Assembly (NCBI RefSeq): GCF_024580955.1
Contig: NZ_JANIKD010000007.1
Span: 1 to 64,000, forward strand
Length of the DNA stretch: 64,000 nucleotides
Reading direction: 5' to 3'
Source of the DNA: Corynebacterium sp. 122RC1
GTDB lineage: Bacteria; Actinomycetota; Actinomycetes; Mycobacteriales; Mycobacteriaceae
This document shows, in pieces, positions 1 through 9,055 of the stretch. The translations under genes were made by a program, and so were the position numbers. How positions within the stretch are numbered: the stretch's first letter is position 1; each line of letters opens with the position of its first letter. Below the pieces are notes generated by a model. The model saw nothing but the letters and a program-made list of their open reading frames with translations. It was not told the origin of the DNA and did no database searches.

Positions 1-337
1 GGGTGGGGGTGGTGGAGGTGATTTCTTGGCCGGTGGTGAGGTCGGTGGCGGTGATGATGTCGATGTCGAGGGTGCGTGGCCCCCAGCGTCGTTCGCGTAC
101 GCGCTGCGCCGCCTGCTCCACCGCTTGGGCGCGCCGGAGGAGCTCGAGGGGGGTGGATTCCGTGTGGATGATGAGCACTGCGTTGAGGAAGGGGTCCTGG
201 TCTTCCACGCCCCAGGGTGGGGTTTCGTAGACGCGGGAGGCGGCCACGAGTTCGGGGGCGAAGGCGTCTCGGGCCTGGCTCAGCAGGGCCAGGCGGTCGG
301 CCATGTTGGAGCCGATGGAAAGGACGGCGCGGATCAT
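1..337 (-). CDS. folK: FolK, hydroxymethyldihydropterin pyrophosphokinase (partial)
   Basis: Transfers pyrophosphate from ATP to 6-hydroxymethyl-7,8-dihydropterin, the step before FolP in folate synthesis. The visible N-terminal part starts MIRAVLSIGSNM, the usual start for FolK, and carries the signature RWGPRTLDIDII near residues 85-96 with the acidic Mg2+/ATP ligands. The ATG overlaps the folB stop (ATGA), so the two are translationally coupled. The C-terminus lies beyond the left edge, so the gene is truncated by the window and not by mutation. It is the last visible gene of the fol operon. Confidence 0.93.
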   Translation of the reverse strand, partial: MIRAVLSIGSNMADRLALLSQARDAFAPELVAASRVYETPPWGVEDQDPFLNAVLIIHTESTPLELLRRAQAVEQAAQRVRERRWGPRTLDIDIITATDLTTGQEITSTTPT

Positions 338-684
338 CGGGTGCGCCTCGCTGTGACGGCCACATCCGCGAAATCACGCGGGATCGGGGCGTGCGGCTTA
401 TGCACTGTGACCTCGATGGCGTCCATGAGGGGGAAGGCCTGGAGGGCGGCGTCGGCAATGCTTGTGGCCACCGTCTCAATGAGATCGAAGCCAGGTCCCG
501 TGAGCACCCCGTAGGCCAGCTCGGCGAGTTCGGCGTAGTTCACCGTTTCACGCAGATCGTCAGTGCGGGTCAGCGGCAGCCAGCAGGTGATATCCACACT
601 GAACTCCTGGCCGGCCGCCTTTTCCTCCGGCAGCACCCCGTGGTAGCCGTAGCCGCGCAGGCCACGCAACTCTATGCGGTCCAT
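334..684 (-). CDS. folB: FolB, dihydroneopterin aldolase
   Basis: Cleaves 7,8-dihydroneopterin to 6-hydroxymethyl-7,8-dihydropterin and glycolaldehyde. The 116-residue length is normal for the family. The N-terminus has the typical LRGYGYHGVLPEEK segment with the conserved Tyr and Glu, and the C-terminal half carries VTVHKPHAPIP, the conserved KP motif with the catalytic Lys. The gene overlaps folP by about 13 bp at its start and folK by 4 bp at its end, as part of one folE-folP-folB-folK transcription unit. Confidence 0.95.
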   Translation of the reverse strand: MDRIELRGLRGYGYHGVLPEEKAAGQEFSVDITCWLPLTRTDDLRETVNYAELAELAYGVLTGPGFDLIETVATSIADAALQAFPLMDAIEVTVHKPHAPIPRDFADVAVTARRTR

Positions 685-1463
685 TCATGCTCCTTCCAAG
701 CTCGCGCCACCGCCAACGCCGCGTGCGTTGCCGCCACGTCATGCACCCGCACACACCACGCGCCGTGGGCTGCCGCGAGGGCGGAGACAGTGGCGGTGGC
801 CACGTCAACACGACTCCCACTCAGTGCATTAAGGAAACGTTTGCGGGAGGCACCGACGAGCACCGGGTAGCCGGTGGCAACGAAGGCGGGCAGTGCGGCA
901 AGCAGCGCCCAATTGTCCTCAGCGGTTTTAGCAAAGCCGAGGCCGGGATCAATGATGATGCGTTCCCGCGCCACCCCAGCGGCCTCCGCCTCGCGCGCCA
1001 GGCCCAGCAGGCGCCCCAGCACGTCGGGCACCGCAGCCTGGCTAGTACCCGCGGCGTCGCCGAAACGCTCCGTGTCCCAGTGCATCAGGCAGCAGCGCGC
1101 GTCCGACGCCGCCATCACACCCAACATCGCAGGGTCAGCCTGCGCGCCCGAGACGTCATTAATAATGGTGGCGCCCGCAGCCAGAGCCGCCTCCGCCACC
1201 GAAGCGCGCATCGTATCGACGCTGCAGGTCACACCCATCTCACTCAGTGCACGGATCACGGGCACCACCCGGGCGTGTTCGAGGTCTTCGGAGACGCGGG
1301 TGGCGCCGGGGCGGGTGGATTCGCCGCCGACGTCGATGATGTCAGCCCCTGCGGCGATGAGTTCGCGGGCGTGGGCGAGGGCGGCGTCGAGTTGGAGGTA
1401 GCGGCCGCCGTCGGAAAACGAGTCCTCAGTGATGTTGAGGATGCCCATGATCTGAGTGCTCAT
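672..1463 (-). CDS. folP: FolP, dihydropteroate synthase
   Basis: Condenses hydroxymethyldihydropterin pyrophosphate with p-aminobenzoate; this is the sulfonamide target. The 263-residue protein begins [20 protein letters not shown], the DHPS signature, in which the usual Val-Thr-Pro is Ile-Thr-Glu. Further in are GGESTRPG and the C-terminal GASRKRFL. A longer open frame continues upstream, but the ATG at 1463 overlaps the folE stop as ATGA and places the signature at the N-terminus as in other DHPS enzymes, so I chose it. Confidence 0.95.
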   Translation of the reverse strand: MSTQIMGILNITEDSFSDGGRYLQLDAALAHARELIAAGADIIDVGGESTRPGATRVSEDLEHARVVPVIRALSEMGVTCSVDTMRASVAEAALAAGATIINDVSGAQADPAMLGVMAASDARCCLMHWDTERFGDAAGTSQAAVPDVLGRLLGLAREAEAAGVARERIIIDPGLGFAKTAEDNWALLAALPAFVATGYPVLVGASRKRFLNALSGSRVDVATATVSALAAAHGAWCVRVHDVAATHAALAVARAWKEHEWTA

Positions 1464-2020
1464 CGCAGCAAAGAGAGCACTTCCGCGCGGGAGGCGGCGT
1501 TGCGCTGGAAACCGCCGCGGACTGCCGAGGTAGTGGTTTTTGCACCCGGTTTGCGGATGCCACGCATCGCCATGCACAGGTGCTCGCACTCGATGACCAC
1601 GATCACTGAGTGGGCGTCCAGCTTCTCCACTAGGGCGTCCGCCACCTGGGAAGTGAGGCGCTCCTGGACCTGGGGGCGCTTAGCGTAGAGGTCCACCAGT
1701 CGGGCCAGCTTGGACAGGCCGGTGACTGTGCCGTCCTCACCGGGGATGTAGCCGATGTGGGCCACGCCGTAGAAAGGCACCAAGTGGTGTTCGCAGGTGG
1801 AGTAAATGGGAATGTCACGGACCAGGACCAGCTCGCGGTGATCCTCGTTGAACGTCTTTTCCAATACGGTGCGTGGGTCCGTGTCCAGGCCAGCGAAAAT
1901 TTCTTCATAGGCGCGGGCTACCCTGGCTGGGGTTTCACGCAGGCCCTCGCGGTCAGGGTCCTCCCCCACCGCTATGAGCAGTTCGCGGACGGCAGCTTCG
2001 GCGCGGGCGTGGTCAATCAT
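1460..2020 (-). CDS. folE: FolE, GTP cyclohydrolase I
   Basis: Converts GTP to 7,8-dihydroneopterin triphosphate and opens the folate pathway. The 186 residues contain [16 protein letters not shown], the zinc-site segment [10 protein letters not shown] and the second zinc cysteine in ECEHLCM, followed by the GTP-binding RGIRKPGA. This is a complete type IA enzyme. It overlaps ftsH upstream and folP downstream by 4 bp each, so folate synthesis is coupled to ftsH expression, the same order as in mycobacteria (ftsH-folE-folP-folB-folK). Confidence 0.96.
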   Translation of the reverse strand: MIDHARAEAAVRELLIAVGEDPDREGLRETPARVARAYEEIFAGLDTDPRTVLEKTFNEDHRELVLVRDIPIYSTCEHHLVPFYGVAHIGYIPGEDGTVTGLSKLARLVDLYAKRPQVQERLTSQVADALVEKLDAHSVIVVIECEHLCMAMRGIRKPGAKTTTSAVRGGFQRNAASRAEVLSLLR

Positions 2021-4101
2021 TTCTCATTCTCCGGAAGCTCGAATCCAATTTCTTCCCCCTTCTCCGCACCGGCCCCTGATCCTGATCCTGGGGCCGCAAG
2101 GCTTTCTTGGCGCTTGGCGCGTGCGGCCTTGGAAGCGTCGAGAAGCGTGAAGCGTTTTGGTGGCTCCTCACCGCGCTCGATGGCAAGCTCGACGGGGGTC
2201 TTCACGGGCTCGCGGCCGGGCTGGCGTGGGAAGCGTTGTTGCTCGTTGGGGAACACTTCACTCACTGGGCGTACCTCGATGCCGGCAAAGAGGGCTTCGA
2301 GCTCGGGGCGGCGCAGGGTTTCCTTTTCCAGGAGGCGCTCGGCGAGCTGGTCCAGGGTGTCGCGGTTGTCGCGCAGGATTGTGTAGGCCATTTCGTGTGC
2401 GCGGTCCATGAGGAATTTCATTTGCGCGTCGATCTCGGCGGCGGTGGCTGGGGAGTATTCCAGCGCCCCGCTGCCCCTGCGCCCGGAGAAGGGGTCGCCC
2501 TGTTCCTCGCCGTACTTCACCATGCCAAGCGTTGGGCTCATGCCGTATTCCACCAACATGGCCTTGGCGATCTTAGTGGCCATCTCAATATCTGCGGAGG
2601 CGCCAGTGGTGGGCTCGCCAAACACGAGCTCCTCGGCGGCGCGGCCACCCATGGCGAACACCAGGCGGGCAAAGAGCTCATTGCGGTTGTACATGCCCTT
2701 GTCATCTTCCGGCGCAGTCATTGCGTGCCCGCCGGTGCGGCCGCGCGCCAGAATGGTGACTTTATACACGCGCTCGATGTCTGCGAGCGCCCACGCAGCC
2801 AGGGTGTGCCCGCCCTCGTGGTAGGCAGTGACTTTCTTCTCCTTCTCACTGATCACCGTGGAGGAGCGGCGCGGCCCGCCGATCACGCGGTCTGTTGCCT
2901 CTTCCAGAGCATCAGCAGTGATCACGGTGCCACCAATGCGCGCAGTGAGCAGGGCGGCTTCATTGAGGACGTTCGCAAGGTCCGCACCAGACATGCCGGC
3001 AGTGCGGCGCGCCAAAGCCTTGAGGTCGGCGTCTTTTGCCAAGGGCTTACCCTTCGCATGGACCTCGAGGATCTGCTCGCGGCCCTTGAGGTCCGGGTTG
3101 GTCACCGGGATCTGGCGGTCAAAGCGCCCAGGGCGCAGCAGCGCAGGGTCCAGGATGTCCGGGCGGTTGGTGGCGGCCATGAGGATCACGCCTTCGCGGT
3201 CACCAAAACCGTCCATTTCCACCAGGAGCTGGTTCAGAGTCTGTTCGCGCTCGTCGTGTCCGCCGCCCATGCCGGAGCCGCGCTGGCGCCCCACGGCGTC
3301 GATCTCATCCACAAAAATAATGCAGGGGCTGTTCTCTTTGGCCTGCTTGAACAGGTCACGCACGCGGGAGGCACCCACACCCACGAACATCTCCACAAAA
3401 TCCGAGCCGGAAATGGAGTAGAAAGGAACGCCGGCCTCACCGGCCACGGCGCGCGCGAGGAGCGTCTTACCGGTGCCGGGAGGGCCGTACAGCAACACGC
3501 CACGCGGGATGCGGGCACCCAACTCCTGGTAGCGCGTGGGATCCTGCAAGAAGTCCTTGATTTCCTGGAGTTCATCCACGGCTTCGTCGGCACCCGCAAC
3601 ATCGCTGAAGGTGTTCGTGGGCATGTCCTTGGTGAGCTCACGGGCACGCGAGCCACCAAAGCCAAACAGGCCACCCCCGCCGCCCTGCATGCGGTTAAAC
3701 ATCCAGAAGATCAGGCCGAACACGATGAGCATGGGCAGGATGTAGCCCAGCATGGACACCAGGAAGGAATCCTGCGTGACCTTCGTGTTGTAGGTGTCCG
3801 TATCAGACGCAGCAACCTTGTCAAAGATCACCGGGGCGGTCCGGGCGGGGTACCGCGCCATGATCTCAGTGAGCTCCTGGCCGTCTTCCTCGATGGGCTC
3901 CTTGAGCTTCAGCCGCAGGCGCTGCTCGCGGTCATCAATCTGGGCCTCAGCCACATTATTTTCCTCCAACTGCGTGATGGCAATGGAGGTGTCCACCTCT
4001 TTGTAACTACGGGTGGAGTCACCGAGCACGGTGAACAGGAACAGGGCCATCATGACCACTGATCCCGCGAGAGCTATTTGCAGGATGCGCTTATTGTTCA
4101 T
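2017..4101 (-). CDS. ftsH: FtsH, ATP-dependent zinc metalloprotease
   Basis: Membrane-anchored AAA protease that degrades misfolded and short-lived membrane proteins. Of 694 residues, TM1 is about 7-27 and TM2 about 114-135, with an extracytoplasmic domain between. A Gly-rich linker precedes the AAA module: Walker A GPPGTGKT at 206-213, Walker B IIFVDEID near 261-268, and the second region of homology MAATNRPD. The zinc site HEGGH is at 428-432. The tail is hydrophilic and Ser/Gly-rich. The start overlaps the hpt stop by 4 bp. Confidence 0.97.
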   Translation of the reverse strand: MNNKRILQIALAGSVVMMALFLFTVLGDSTRSYKEVDTSIAITQLEENNVAEAQIDDREQRLRLKLKEPIEEDGQELTEIMARYPARTAPVIFDKVAASDTDTYNTKVTQDSFLVSMLGYILPMLIVFGLIFWMFNRMQGGGGGLFGFGGSRARELTKDMPTNTFSDVAGADEAVDELQEIKDFLQDPTRYQELGARIPRGVLLYGPPGTGKTLLARAVAGEAGVPFYSISGSDFVEMFVGVGASRVRDLFKQAKENSPCIIFVDEIDAVGRQRGSGMGGGHDEREQTLNQLLVEMDGFGDREGVILMAATNRPDILDPALLRPGRFDRQIPVTNPDLKGREQILEVHAKGKPLAKDADLKALARRTAGMSGADLANVLNEAALLTARIGGTVITADALEEATDRVIGGPRRSSTVISEKEKKVTAYHEGGHTLAAWALADIERVYKVTILARGRTGGHAMTAPEDDKGMYNRNELFARLVFAMGGRAAEELVFGEPTTGASADIEMATKIAKAMLVEYGMSPTLGMVKYGEEQGDPFSGRRGSGALEYSPATAAEIDAQMKFLMDRAHEMAYTILRDNRDTLDQLAERLLEKETLRRPELEALFAGIEVRPVSEVFPNEQQRFPRQPGREPVKTPVELAIERGEEPPKRFTLLDASKAARAKRQESLAAPGSGSGAGAEKGEEIGFELPENEK

Positions 4102-4652
4102 TCGTACACGTTCGGGTTCAGGCTGGCGATAAAGGGCAGGTCACGGTAACGCTCGGCGTAATCCAAGCCATAACCGATCACAAATTCATTGGGCAGATCA
4201 AAGCCAATGTCCAAAAAGTCCACCTTGGCTTTCACTGCCTCGGGCTTGCGCAGCAAAGAAATCACCTCAATGCTGCGTGGGCCGCGGTTGCGCAGGTTGC
4301 GCAGCAGCCAGCTCAGCGTGAGGCCGGAGTCAATAATGTCCTCCACAATCAACACATCGCGGTCACGGATATCGCGGTCGAGGTCCTTCAAAATGCGCAC
4401 CACCCCAGAGGAGGAACTGGCGTTGCCATAAGAACTCACTGCCATGAACTCCAACTGGCACGGAATATCCAGCGCACGGGCAAAATCAGTAATAAAAAAC
4501 ACCGCGCCCTTGAGCACACACACCAAGATCAAATCTTGCTCAGTGTCCTTGTAGCGCTCGGAGATCTGGGCGGCCATTTCCTTAATTCGGGCCTGCAGAT
4601 CCTCCTGGGTGACAAGGACCTGCAGCACGTCCTGCCCATACTTGTTATTCAT
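4098..4652 (-). CDS. hpt: Hypoxanthine phosphoribosyltransferase
   Basis: Salvages hypoxanthine and guanine with PRPP to give IMP and GMP. At 184 residues the protein has the PRPP-binding motif [14 protein letters not shown] (about residues 99-112), the early VLKGA loop and the C-terminal [15 protein letters not shown] segment typical of bacterial HPRT. The frame is open further upstream, but MNNKYGQDV at 4652 fits the family start and follows a purine-rich GGGCGGAA. It overlaps tilS by 8 bp. Confidence 0.95.
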   Translation of the reverse strand: MNNKYGQDVLQVLVTQEDLQARIKEMAAQISERYKDTEQDLILVCVLKGAVFFITDFARALDIPCQLEFMAVSSYGNASSSSGVVRILKDLDRDIRDRDVLIVEDIIDSGLTLSWLLRNLRNRGPRSIEVISLLRKPEAVKAKVDFLDIGFDLPNEFVIGYGLDYAERYRDLPFIASLNPNVYE

Positions 4653-5535
4653 TTCCGCCCTTTCTTTTGCACACCGAGAGTTTGCCACTTTTCCGCACGA
4701 CTTCCAACATACCGCCCACAGCCACCCCGCCTTGGCCGTGCCAATCAACAACCAACGCATCCACGCCGCTCAGCGCCCTCCCACTCAGTGGCACTCCCTG
4801 GGTGTGGAGCCAGGCGGCGATCGCGCGGCGTCGGTAGGCATCCGGCATGGCAGCCAGGGTTGCGCAATCGTTTTCTGCGGGGGTGTGAAGCGCCTGCTCA
4901 TCCTGTGCAATCAGCTCCGCAGCCCTGGCGAGGGCAGGGATTGGATCGCCACCACTGAGCTCCGCGAGTAGGGGTATCACCTGAGTTCGCATACCGACGC
5001 GCGCAAAGCGGGGATCAAGGTTGTGCGGATCATCCCAGACCGTAATCCCCAGCTCTTCACAAGCACCGCGGGTTTGGCTCCTGCGGACATTGAGCAATGG
5101 GCGCCAGACGTCCCCAGCCACGGCCATCCCAACCGCCCGGCCCCGCAGCGCACTCAGCAGCAACGTCTCGGCCTGATCCTCCGCCGTATGCGCCACAGCC
5201 ACGGGCAGTCCCAGTGAGTGAAGGGCTGCGTAGCGCGCCTCGCGCGCCTGAGCCTCCAGGTTGCCAGGGGCCACGTTTACAGCGATCACTTCCCCGGTTG
5301 CCCCAAATGAGCGCAGTTGTTCCACGGCGTGGGCGGCGGCCTCAGCGCTGCCCGGCTGGAGTTGGTGGTCCACGGCGACGGTGTGGACGTGGTACCCCTC
5401 GGCGATCAACGCAGCGGCGAGCGCCATAGAGTCTGCCCCACCAGAAACCCCCACCACCAGGTGTTTCGGCTCTACCGCACGGGCCGCCACGCGCACCGCC
5501 ATGAAGTTGGGGCTTTTGCGCGGCCAGAAAATCAT
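4645..5535 (-). CDS. tilS: TilS, tRNA(Ile)-lysidine synthetase
   Basis: Modifies C34 of the CAU anticodon tRNA(Ile2) to lysidine using lysine and ATP, so AUA codons are read as Ile. The PP-loop [14 protein letters not shown] is at about residues 27-40, followed by [10 protein letters not shown] and [14 protein letters not shown]. At 296 residues it is the short actinobacterial form with a reduced C-terminal tRNA-binding domain. ATG 5535 overlaps the dacB stop by 4 bp; an internal ATG at 5502 is possible but lacks coupling. Confidence 0.94.
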   Translation of the reverse strand: MIFWPRKSPNFMAVRVAARAVEPKHLVVGVSGGADSMALAAALIAEGYHVHTVAVDHQLQPGSAEAAAHAVEQLRSFGATGEVIAVNVAPGNLEAQAREARYAALHSLGLPVAVAHTAEDQAETLLLSALRGRAVGMAVAGDVWRPLLNVRRSQTRGACEELGITVWDDPHNLDPRFARVGMRTQVIPLLAELSGGDPIPALARAAELIAQDEQALHTPAENDCATLAAMPDAYRRRAIAAWLHTQGVPLSGRALSGVDALVVDWHGQGGVAVGGMLEVVRKSGKLSVCKRKGGNE

Positions 5536-6755
5536 GAGGCTTCCCGTAGCGCAGCGGCAATGGCGTCCACGGCGGCGCGGGCGGGCAGGATCTCTGAGTC
5601 GTTAGAGATGAGCGCGAAGCTGTAGAGATGGCCGTTTTGGCCGGGGACCACGCCTGTCAGCGCCGTGACCGCCGTGAGAGTGCCGGTTTTGGCGCGCACC
5701 CAGCCGCGGCCGGCGTTGGGGTAGCGGTCCTCTAAGGTGCCGGTGCTGCCCGCCGTGGGCAGGGTGGACAGCAGGGGGCGCAGCGTCACATCGGTTGCCG
5801 CGCGGTGCATGATCTGCTCCAACAGGGCGGCGGGCAGGCGGTTGTCCGTGGAAAGCCCCGAGTTATCCACCAGCGTCACCCCCTGGGTATCAAAGCCCGC
5901 GGCGTTCAAGATGCGCAGGACCTCGCCGGTGGGGTCGGTGGCCGAAAGCTCGCGCCCAATTGCTTCCGCCATCACGTTGTCCGATTCTTCCATCATCTCC
6001 TCGAGACGCTGGGACAGCACCGGCGAGCTCACGCTGGCAATCTCGGCCCCCCGCACCGCACCGAACCCCACGCTCGCGGCACCCACGCGTTGGGCTAGGG
6101 CCTTAGCGACGTCGACAGCCGGCGTTGCAGAGCGGGGCACATCGCCGGACTCAGCGCCGATCCGCGCGCCGTAGAGCATGGCGGGTTCGATGGGGGCGAT
6201 GAAGCCGGCGGCGATGTCTTCCTGCTCCCAGCCGGGGAGGAAGTTGGCGCCTTGCCAGATGGAGGTGTCGATGAGCACTTCCGTGACCTCACCCTGCGCG
6301 GCGGCGGCCATGGTGTCTAGGGCGGTGTTGTCCAGCCAGACGTCGCCGCTCGCTTTGATGATGAGCGTGCTGCCGTCTTGATACAGAGGGGTTTCGATTC
6401 GATCTTGCGGGCCGAGCTGCAACAACGCGGCGGCGGCGGTAAGCGTTTTCACCGAGCTTGCGGGCAGCATTGGCGTGGTGGCTGCCTGAGTGAAAATAGT
6501 TTCACCAGTGGTAACGTCCGTGATCTGTGCGCCGAGGGTACCCAGCGCGGGGTTTTGGGCGAGTTGCTCCACGCGGGCTTGCAAGGCGGTGGCGTCGGAT
6601 TGCTTTGGCTCGAGCGGGACGAGGACATCGCTGCTGGTGGGGTCCTGCGGTGGATCCACAATGATGCGATTACTATGCGCCACCACACCGGCCGCCACAC
6701 CACCGGTGACAAGCAGCGCGCTCAGCACCACTGATGAAATCCAAACCTTGCTCAC
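5532..6755 (-). CDS. dacB: DacB, D-alanyl-D-alanine carboxypeptidase (PBP4 family)
   Basis: Low-molecular-mass class C penicillin-binding protein that trims or hydrolyses peptidoglycan cross-links outside the membrane. It has an N-terminal signal/anchor helix (about 5-27) and then the active-site set: ASSVKTLT (SxxK) near residue 85, ESDN (SxN) near 255 and AKTGTL (KTG) near 355. At 407 residues it is slightly short for PBP4. It is the first gene of the minus-strand operon that continues into tilS and hpt, and it is divergent from ppa across 41 bp. Confidence 0.93.
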   Translation of the reverse strand: MSKVWISSVVLSALLVTGGVAAGVVAHSNRIIVDPPQDPTSSDVLVPLEPKQSDATALQARVEQLAQNPALGTLGAQITDVTTGETIFTQAATTPMLPASSVKTLTAAAALLQLGPQDRIETPLYQDGSTLIIKASGDVWLDNTALDTMAAAAQGEVTEVLIDTSIWQGANFLPGWEQEDIAAGFIAPIEPAMLYGARIGAESGDVPRSATPAVDVAKALAQRVGAASVGFGAVRGAEIASVSSPVLSQRLEEMMEESDNVMAEAIGRELSATDPTGEVLRILNAAGFDTQGVTLVDNSGLSTDNRLPAALLEQIMHRAATDVTLRPLLSTLPTAGSTGTLEDRYPNAGRGWVRAKTGTLTAVTALTGVVPGQNGHLYSFALISNDSEILPARAAVDAIAAALREAS

Positions 6756-6796
6756 CTGGACTACTATAAGAGAAGTCCCAAAAAGAAGGAGAAACC

Positions 6797-7273
6797 ATGA
6801 GCATTGAAGTCACCATCGAAATCCCGAAGGGTTCCCGCAACAAGTACGAGGTAGACCACGAAACCGGCAAGGTCTACCTGGATCGCTACCTGTTCACCCC
6901 GATGGCCTACCCGTTGGACTACGGCTTCATCGACCACACCCTCGGCGAAGATGGCGACCCACTGGACGCCCTGGTCATCCTGCCAGAGCCAGTGTTCCCA
7001 GGCGTGATCGTGAAGGCTCGCCCACTCGGCGTATTCAAGATGACCGACGAGGCCGGCGGCGACGACAAACTGCTCTGCGTCATCGACGACGTCCGCTTTG
7101 ACCACCTCCAAGACATCTCCGACGCCTCCTCCTTCCTCAAGGACGAGATCGAGCACTTCTTTATGCACTACAAGGACCTCGAGCCAAACAAGGAAGTCAC
7201 CGGATCCGGCTGGGGCGACAAAGCCGAGGCCGAGCGCATCCTCGCAGAGGCCGTGGAGCGTTACAAGGGTTAA
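6797..7273 (+). CDS. ppa: Soluble inorganic pyrophosphatase (family I)
   Basis: Hydrolyses cytosolic pyrophosphate and pulls biosynthetic reactions forward. The 158-residue length and the signature [10 protein letters not shown] with the metal-binding aspartates are typical, as are the early [11 protein letters not shown] and YPLDYGF segments. A good ribosome site (AAGGAG, 6788-6793) precedes the ATG. It is monocistronic: the dacB start lies just upstream in the opposite direction and a strong terminator follows. Confidence 0.97.
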   Translation: MSIEVTIEIPKGSRNKYEVDHETGKVYLDRYLFTPMAYPLDYGFIDHTLGEDGDPLDALVILPEPVFPGVIVKARPLGVFKMTDEAGGDDKLLCVIDDVRFDHLQDISDASSFLKDEIEHFFMHYKDLEPNKEVTGSGWGDKAEAERILAEAVERYKG

Positions 7274-7311
7274 GTTAGGTTTTTTGGGGGGCTGGGGTTT
7301 GGGGGCTTTGG

Positions 7312-7343
7312 GCAGGCTGGCCGGTTGGCTGGCCTGCTTTTTT
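7312..7343 (+). terminator. Rho-independent terminator of ppa
   Basis: An 11-bp stem (7312-7322 with 7327-7337, two G-T wobbles) with a GGTT loop is followed directly by six T residues. It lies 39 bp after the ppa stop. Confidence 0.9.
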
Positions 7344-7360
7344 GGGGGTTGGGGCGCGTA

Positions 7361-7473
7361 GGTCGATACCTAAAAGTCGAGAGCTCAGCGCGTTGGTCGA
7401 TACCACGCCTGAAAATCGGGAAATCCGCGTCCTATCGACTTTGGGGTATCGACCAACACCTCCTATCGACTTT
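7361..7473. repeat. Cluster of interspersed direct and inverted repeats
   Basis: The 10-mer GGTCGATACC occurs at 7361-7370 and 7395-7404 and in reverse complement at 7445-7454. A partner 12-mer CCTATCGACTTT occurs at 7431-7442 and 7462-7473, with a near match in reverse complement at 7373-7384. The left copies face the right copies, so the whole can fold as a long imperfect hairpin. Confidence 0.8.
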
Positions 7474-7625
7474 CACACACCACCCCCTCCCCCACAGCAC
7501 GGGGGTTCCCGTACCAGAAAAACTGCAATAACATACGGCTTGTATGCTGCTACGCAGGGGGCGCAAGCATCGTTCACATTCACTTTCAGGCCCAGAGCCT
7601 CAACCAACTCAAAACAGGGGGAATT

Positions 7626-8621
7626 TTGCGTAAACAAGGGGTAATTCCGCAGTTCAGCTTCAATCCTTTGACAGGCCGCCCGATACCTGCTCGTTCGCAG
7701 TGGGAAGAGGAATACCCAATCCGCAGCAAAAGACGTGCGGTGGCCTCAGATGTTGAATTCTGGGATCAGTACAAGCGGGGTGAGTGGAAGCCGCTTATTC
7801 CGGAGATCGTGTATCGGCCGGAGGAATTCGAAAACCTACCTGCTTGGGAACAGTCACGGGCGTTTGCCGCTGCACAGGCCTTGACGTTGGACCGGGCCGC
7901 AGTGTGTGGCATTTCTGCAGCTCGGTTATGGAATTTGTGGGTATTGCCTGCACGAGATCAACGGGTGGAGGTTAATTCTTTTGGCAATACTAAGGCGCCG
8001 GGCAAGCACCAGCGCCATCCTCATCAGCACGTTTATAGCAGCAAGCTGGCTGCCGATGAGGTGGTCAGTATCAACGGCGCTCGGTTCACTTCGCTTTCGC
8101 GGACTTTGGTGGATGTAACCAGGAATCATGGCTTGGAGGCCGGCGTGGTGGCAATCGACTCTGCGAGGGCGGCGTTTCCAGAGCTCACTGAACAGCGCTT
8201 ACGTAAGGTGATGGTGGATGCGAAACCTCCCTATCGTGGCATAGGCTCGGTGCGGCGGGCATTGGAGTTGTCTACTGGTTTTTCGGAAAGCCCTTTGGAG
8301 TCGCGCGCGCGGTTCATGCTGTTGAGCAGCGGCATGAATTGGAAGATAGAATTCCAACGCAGCATTGAGACTCCGTGGGGTACTTATCGCGCAGATTTTT
8401 TAATCAACGGTTGGCTTGTGCTTGAAATTGATGGCCGAATCAAGCATGAGGCACGTGAGGATCACGGATCTGTGGATGCAGTCCTCCGCAAGGAGCGTGA
8501 GCGAGAAGTGCGCCTACATCAGCAGGGGTTCCATATTCTTCGGGTGTACGTAGAGGATCTCGCCTCTTTAACAACGCTTATCGCTGAGCACATTGCCCTG
8601 CGCGAAGTGCAGCTCGCGTAA
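7626..8621 (+). CDS. DUF559 (PD-(D/E)XK-like) domain protein
   Basis: 331 residues. The C-terminal third matches the DUF559 fold, which is related to very-short-patch-repair-type nucleases: SRARFMLLSSGMNW, then YRADFLINGWLVLEIDGR (the D...E-x-D core), RKEREREVRLHQQGF and a final ILRVYVED. The N-terminal region resembles the winged-helix/AbiEi-like part often found ahead of DUF559 in actinobacteria; this is a weak resemblance by eye. The start is TTG at 7626 behind a GGGGG ribosome site. Flanking DNA and codons are more AT-rich than ppa, consistent with accessory status. Substrate and role are unknown. Confidence 0.75.
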   Translation: MRKQGVIPQFSFNPLTGRPIPARSQWEEEYPIRSKRRAVASDVEFWDQYKRGEWKPLIPEIVYRPEEFENLPAWEQSRAFAAAQALTLDRAAVCGISAARLWNLWVLPARDQRVEVNSFGNTKAPGKHQRHPHQHVYSSKLAADEVVSINGARFTSLSRTLVDVTRNHGLEAGVVAIDSARAAFPELTEQRLRKVMVDAKPPYRGIGSVRRALELSTGFSESPLESRARFMLLSSGMNWKIEFQRSIETPWGTYRADFLINGWLVLEIDGRIKHEAREDHGSVDAVLRKEREREVRLHQQGFHILRVYVEDLASLTTLIAEHIALREVQLA

Positions 8622-8655
8622 CCCCAGGCAGGCTTGCAAGGTACACTGCAAAGCC

Positions 8656-8943
8656 ATGAAAGAAGTACAGGTCACCGAAGTTCCATCAGGCGCCCAGCTT
8701 ATCGACGTCCGCGAGCCCGCCGAGTTCACCGAGGTCCACGCCGCCGGCGCCGTGAGCATCCCAATGTCAGAATTTGTTGGCAGGATCGGCGAGCTCGACC
8801 AAGACCGCGAAATCTTCCTTATCTGCCGCTCCGGCGGTCGCAGCGCTCAGGTGCAGGATTACCTGGCCCATCGCGGTATCGACGCCACCAATGTGGCCGG
8901 TGGCACGCAGGCCTGGGTGGCTGCCGGGCTCCCCACTGAGTAG
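8656..8943 (+). CDS. Single-domain rhodanese-like sulfurtransferase
   Basis: 95 residues spanning one rhodanese domain: LIDVREPAEF at the start, the active-site loop ICRSGGRSAQVQ with the catalytic Cys at about residue 58, and NVAGGTQAWVAAG at the end. It would accept or transfer sulfane sulfur in the cytosol. The start at ATG 8656 removes a non-conserved 21-residue extension. It stands alone between the DUF559 gene and a hairpin. Confidence 0.9.
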   Translation: MKEVQVTEVPSGAQLIDVREPAEFTEVHAAGAVSIPMSEFVGRIGELDQDREIFLICRSGGRSAQVQDYLAHRGIDATNVAGGTQAWVAAGLPTE

Positions 8944-8946
8944 TTG

Positions 8947-8975
8947 AATTGCCCCACATTGGGGCAATTGTTTCC
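8947..8975 (+). terminator. Hairpin terminator after the rhodanese gene
   Basis: A perfect 10-bp stem (8947-8956 with 8960-8969) with a 3-nt loop begins 3 bp after the stop codon and is followed by GTTT. The T tract is short, so termination may be partial. Confidence 0.65.
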
Positions 8976-9055
8976 AACAACAATTGTTCAACAGTTTGAA
9001 CTGCCTTAGGGTCTGACTGTCCTTCTTTTCAATAGCTGGAAAGGCCCTAAAGTTC

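Larger units (their letters stand above)
7274..7625. other. 352-bp intergenic region between ppa and the DUF559 gene
   Basis: No convincing gene. It holds the ppa terminator, the inverted-repeat cluster at 7361-7473, a small palindrome with arms CATAC/GTATG at 7532-7546 (possible operator or promoter element) and the ribosome site CAGGGGG that leads the TTG start at 7626. Confidence 0.7.

Noticed and set aside
2107..4062. 651-codon open frame antisense to ftsH
   Set aside because: It arises from high-GC codon bias opposite a strongly conserved gene; the peptide resembles no family.
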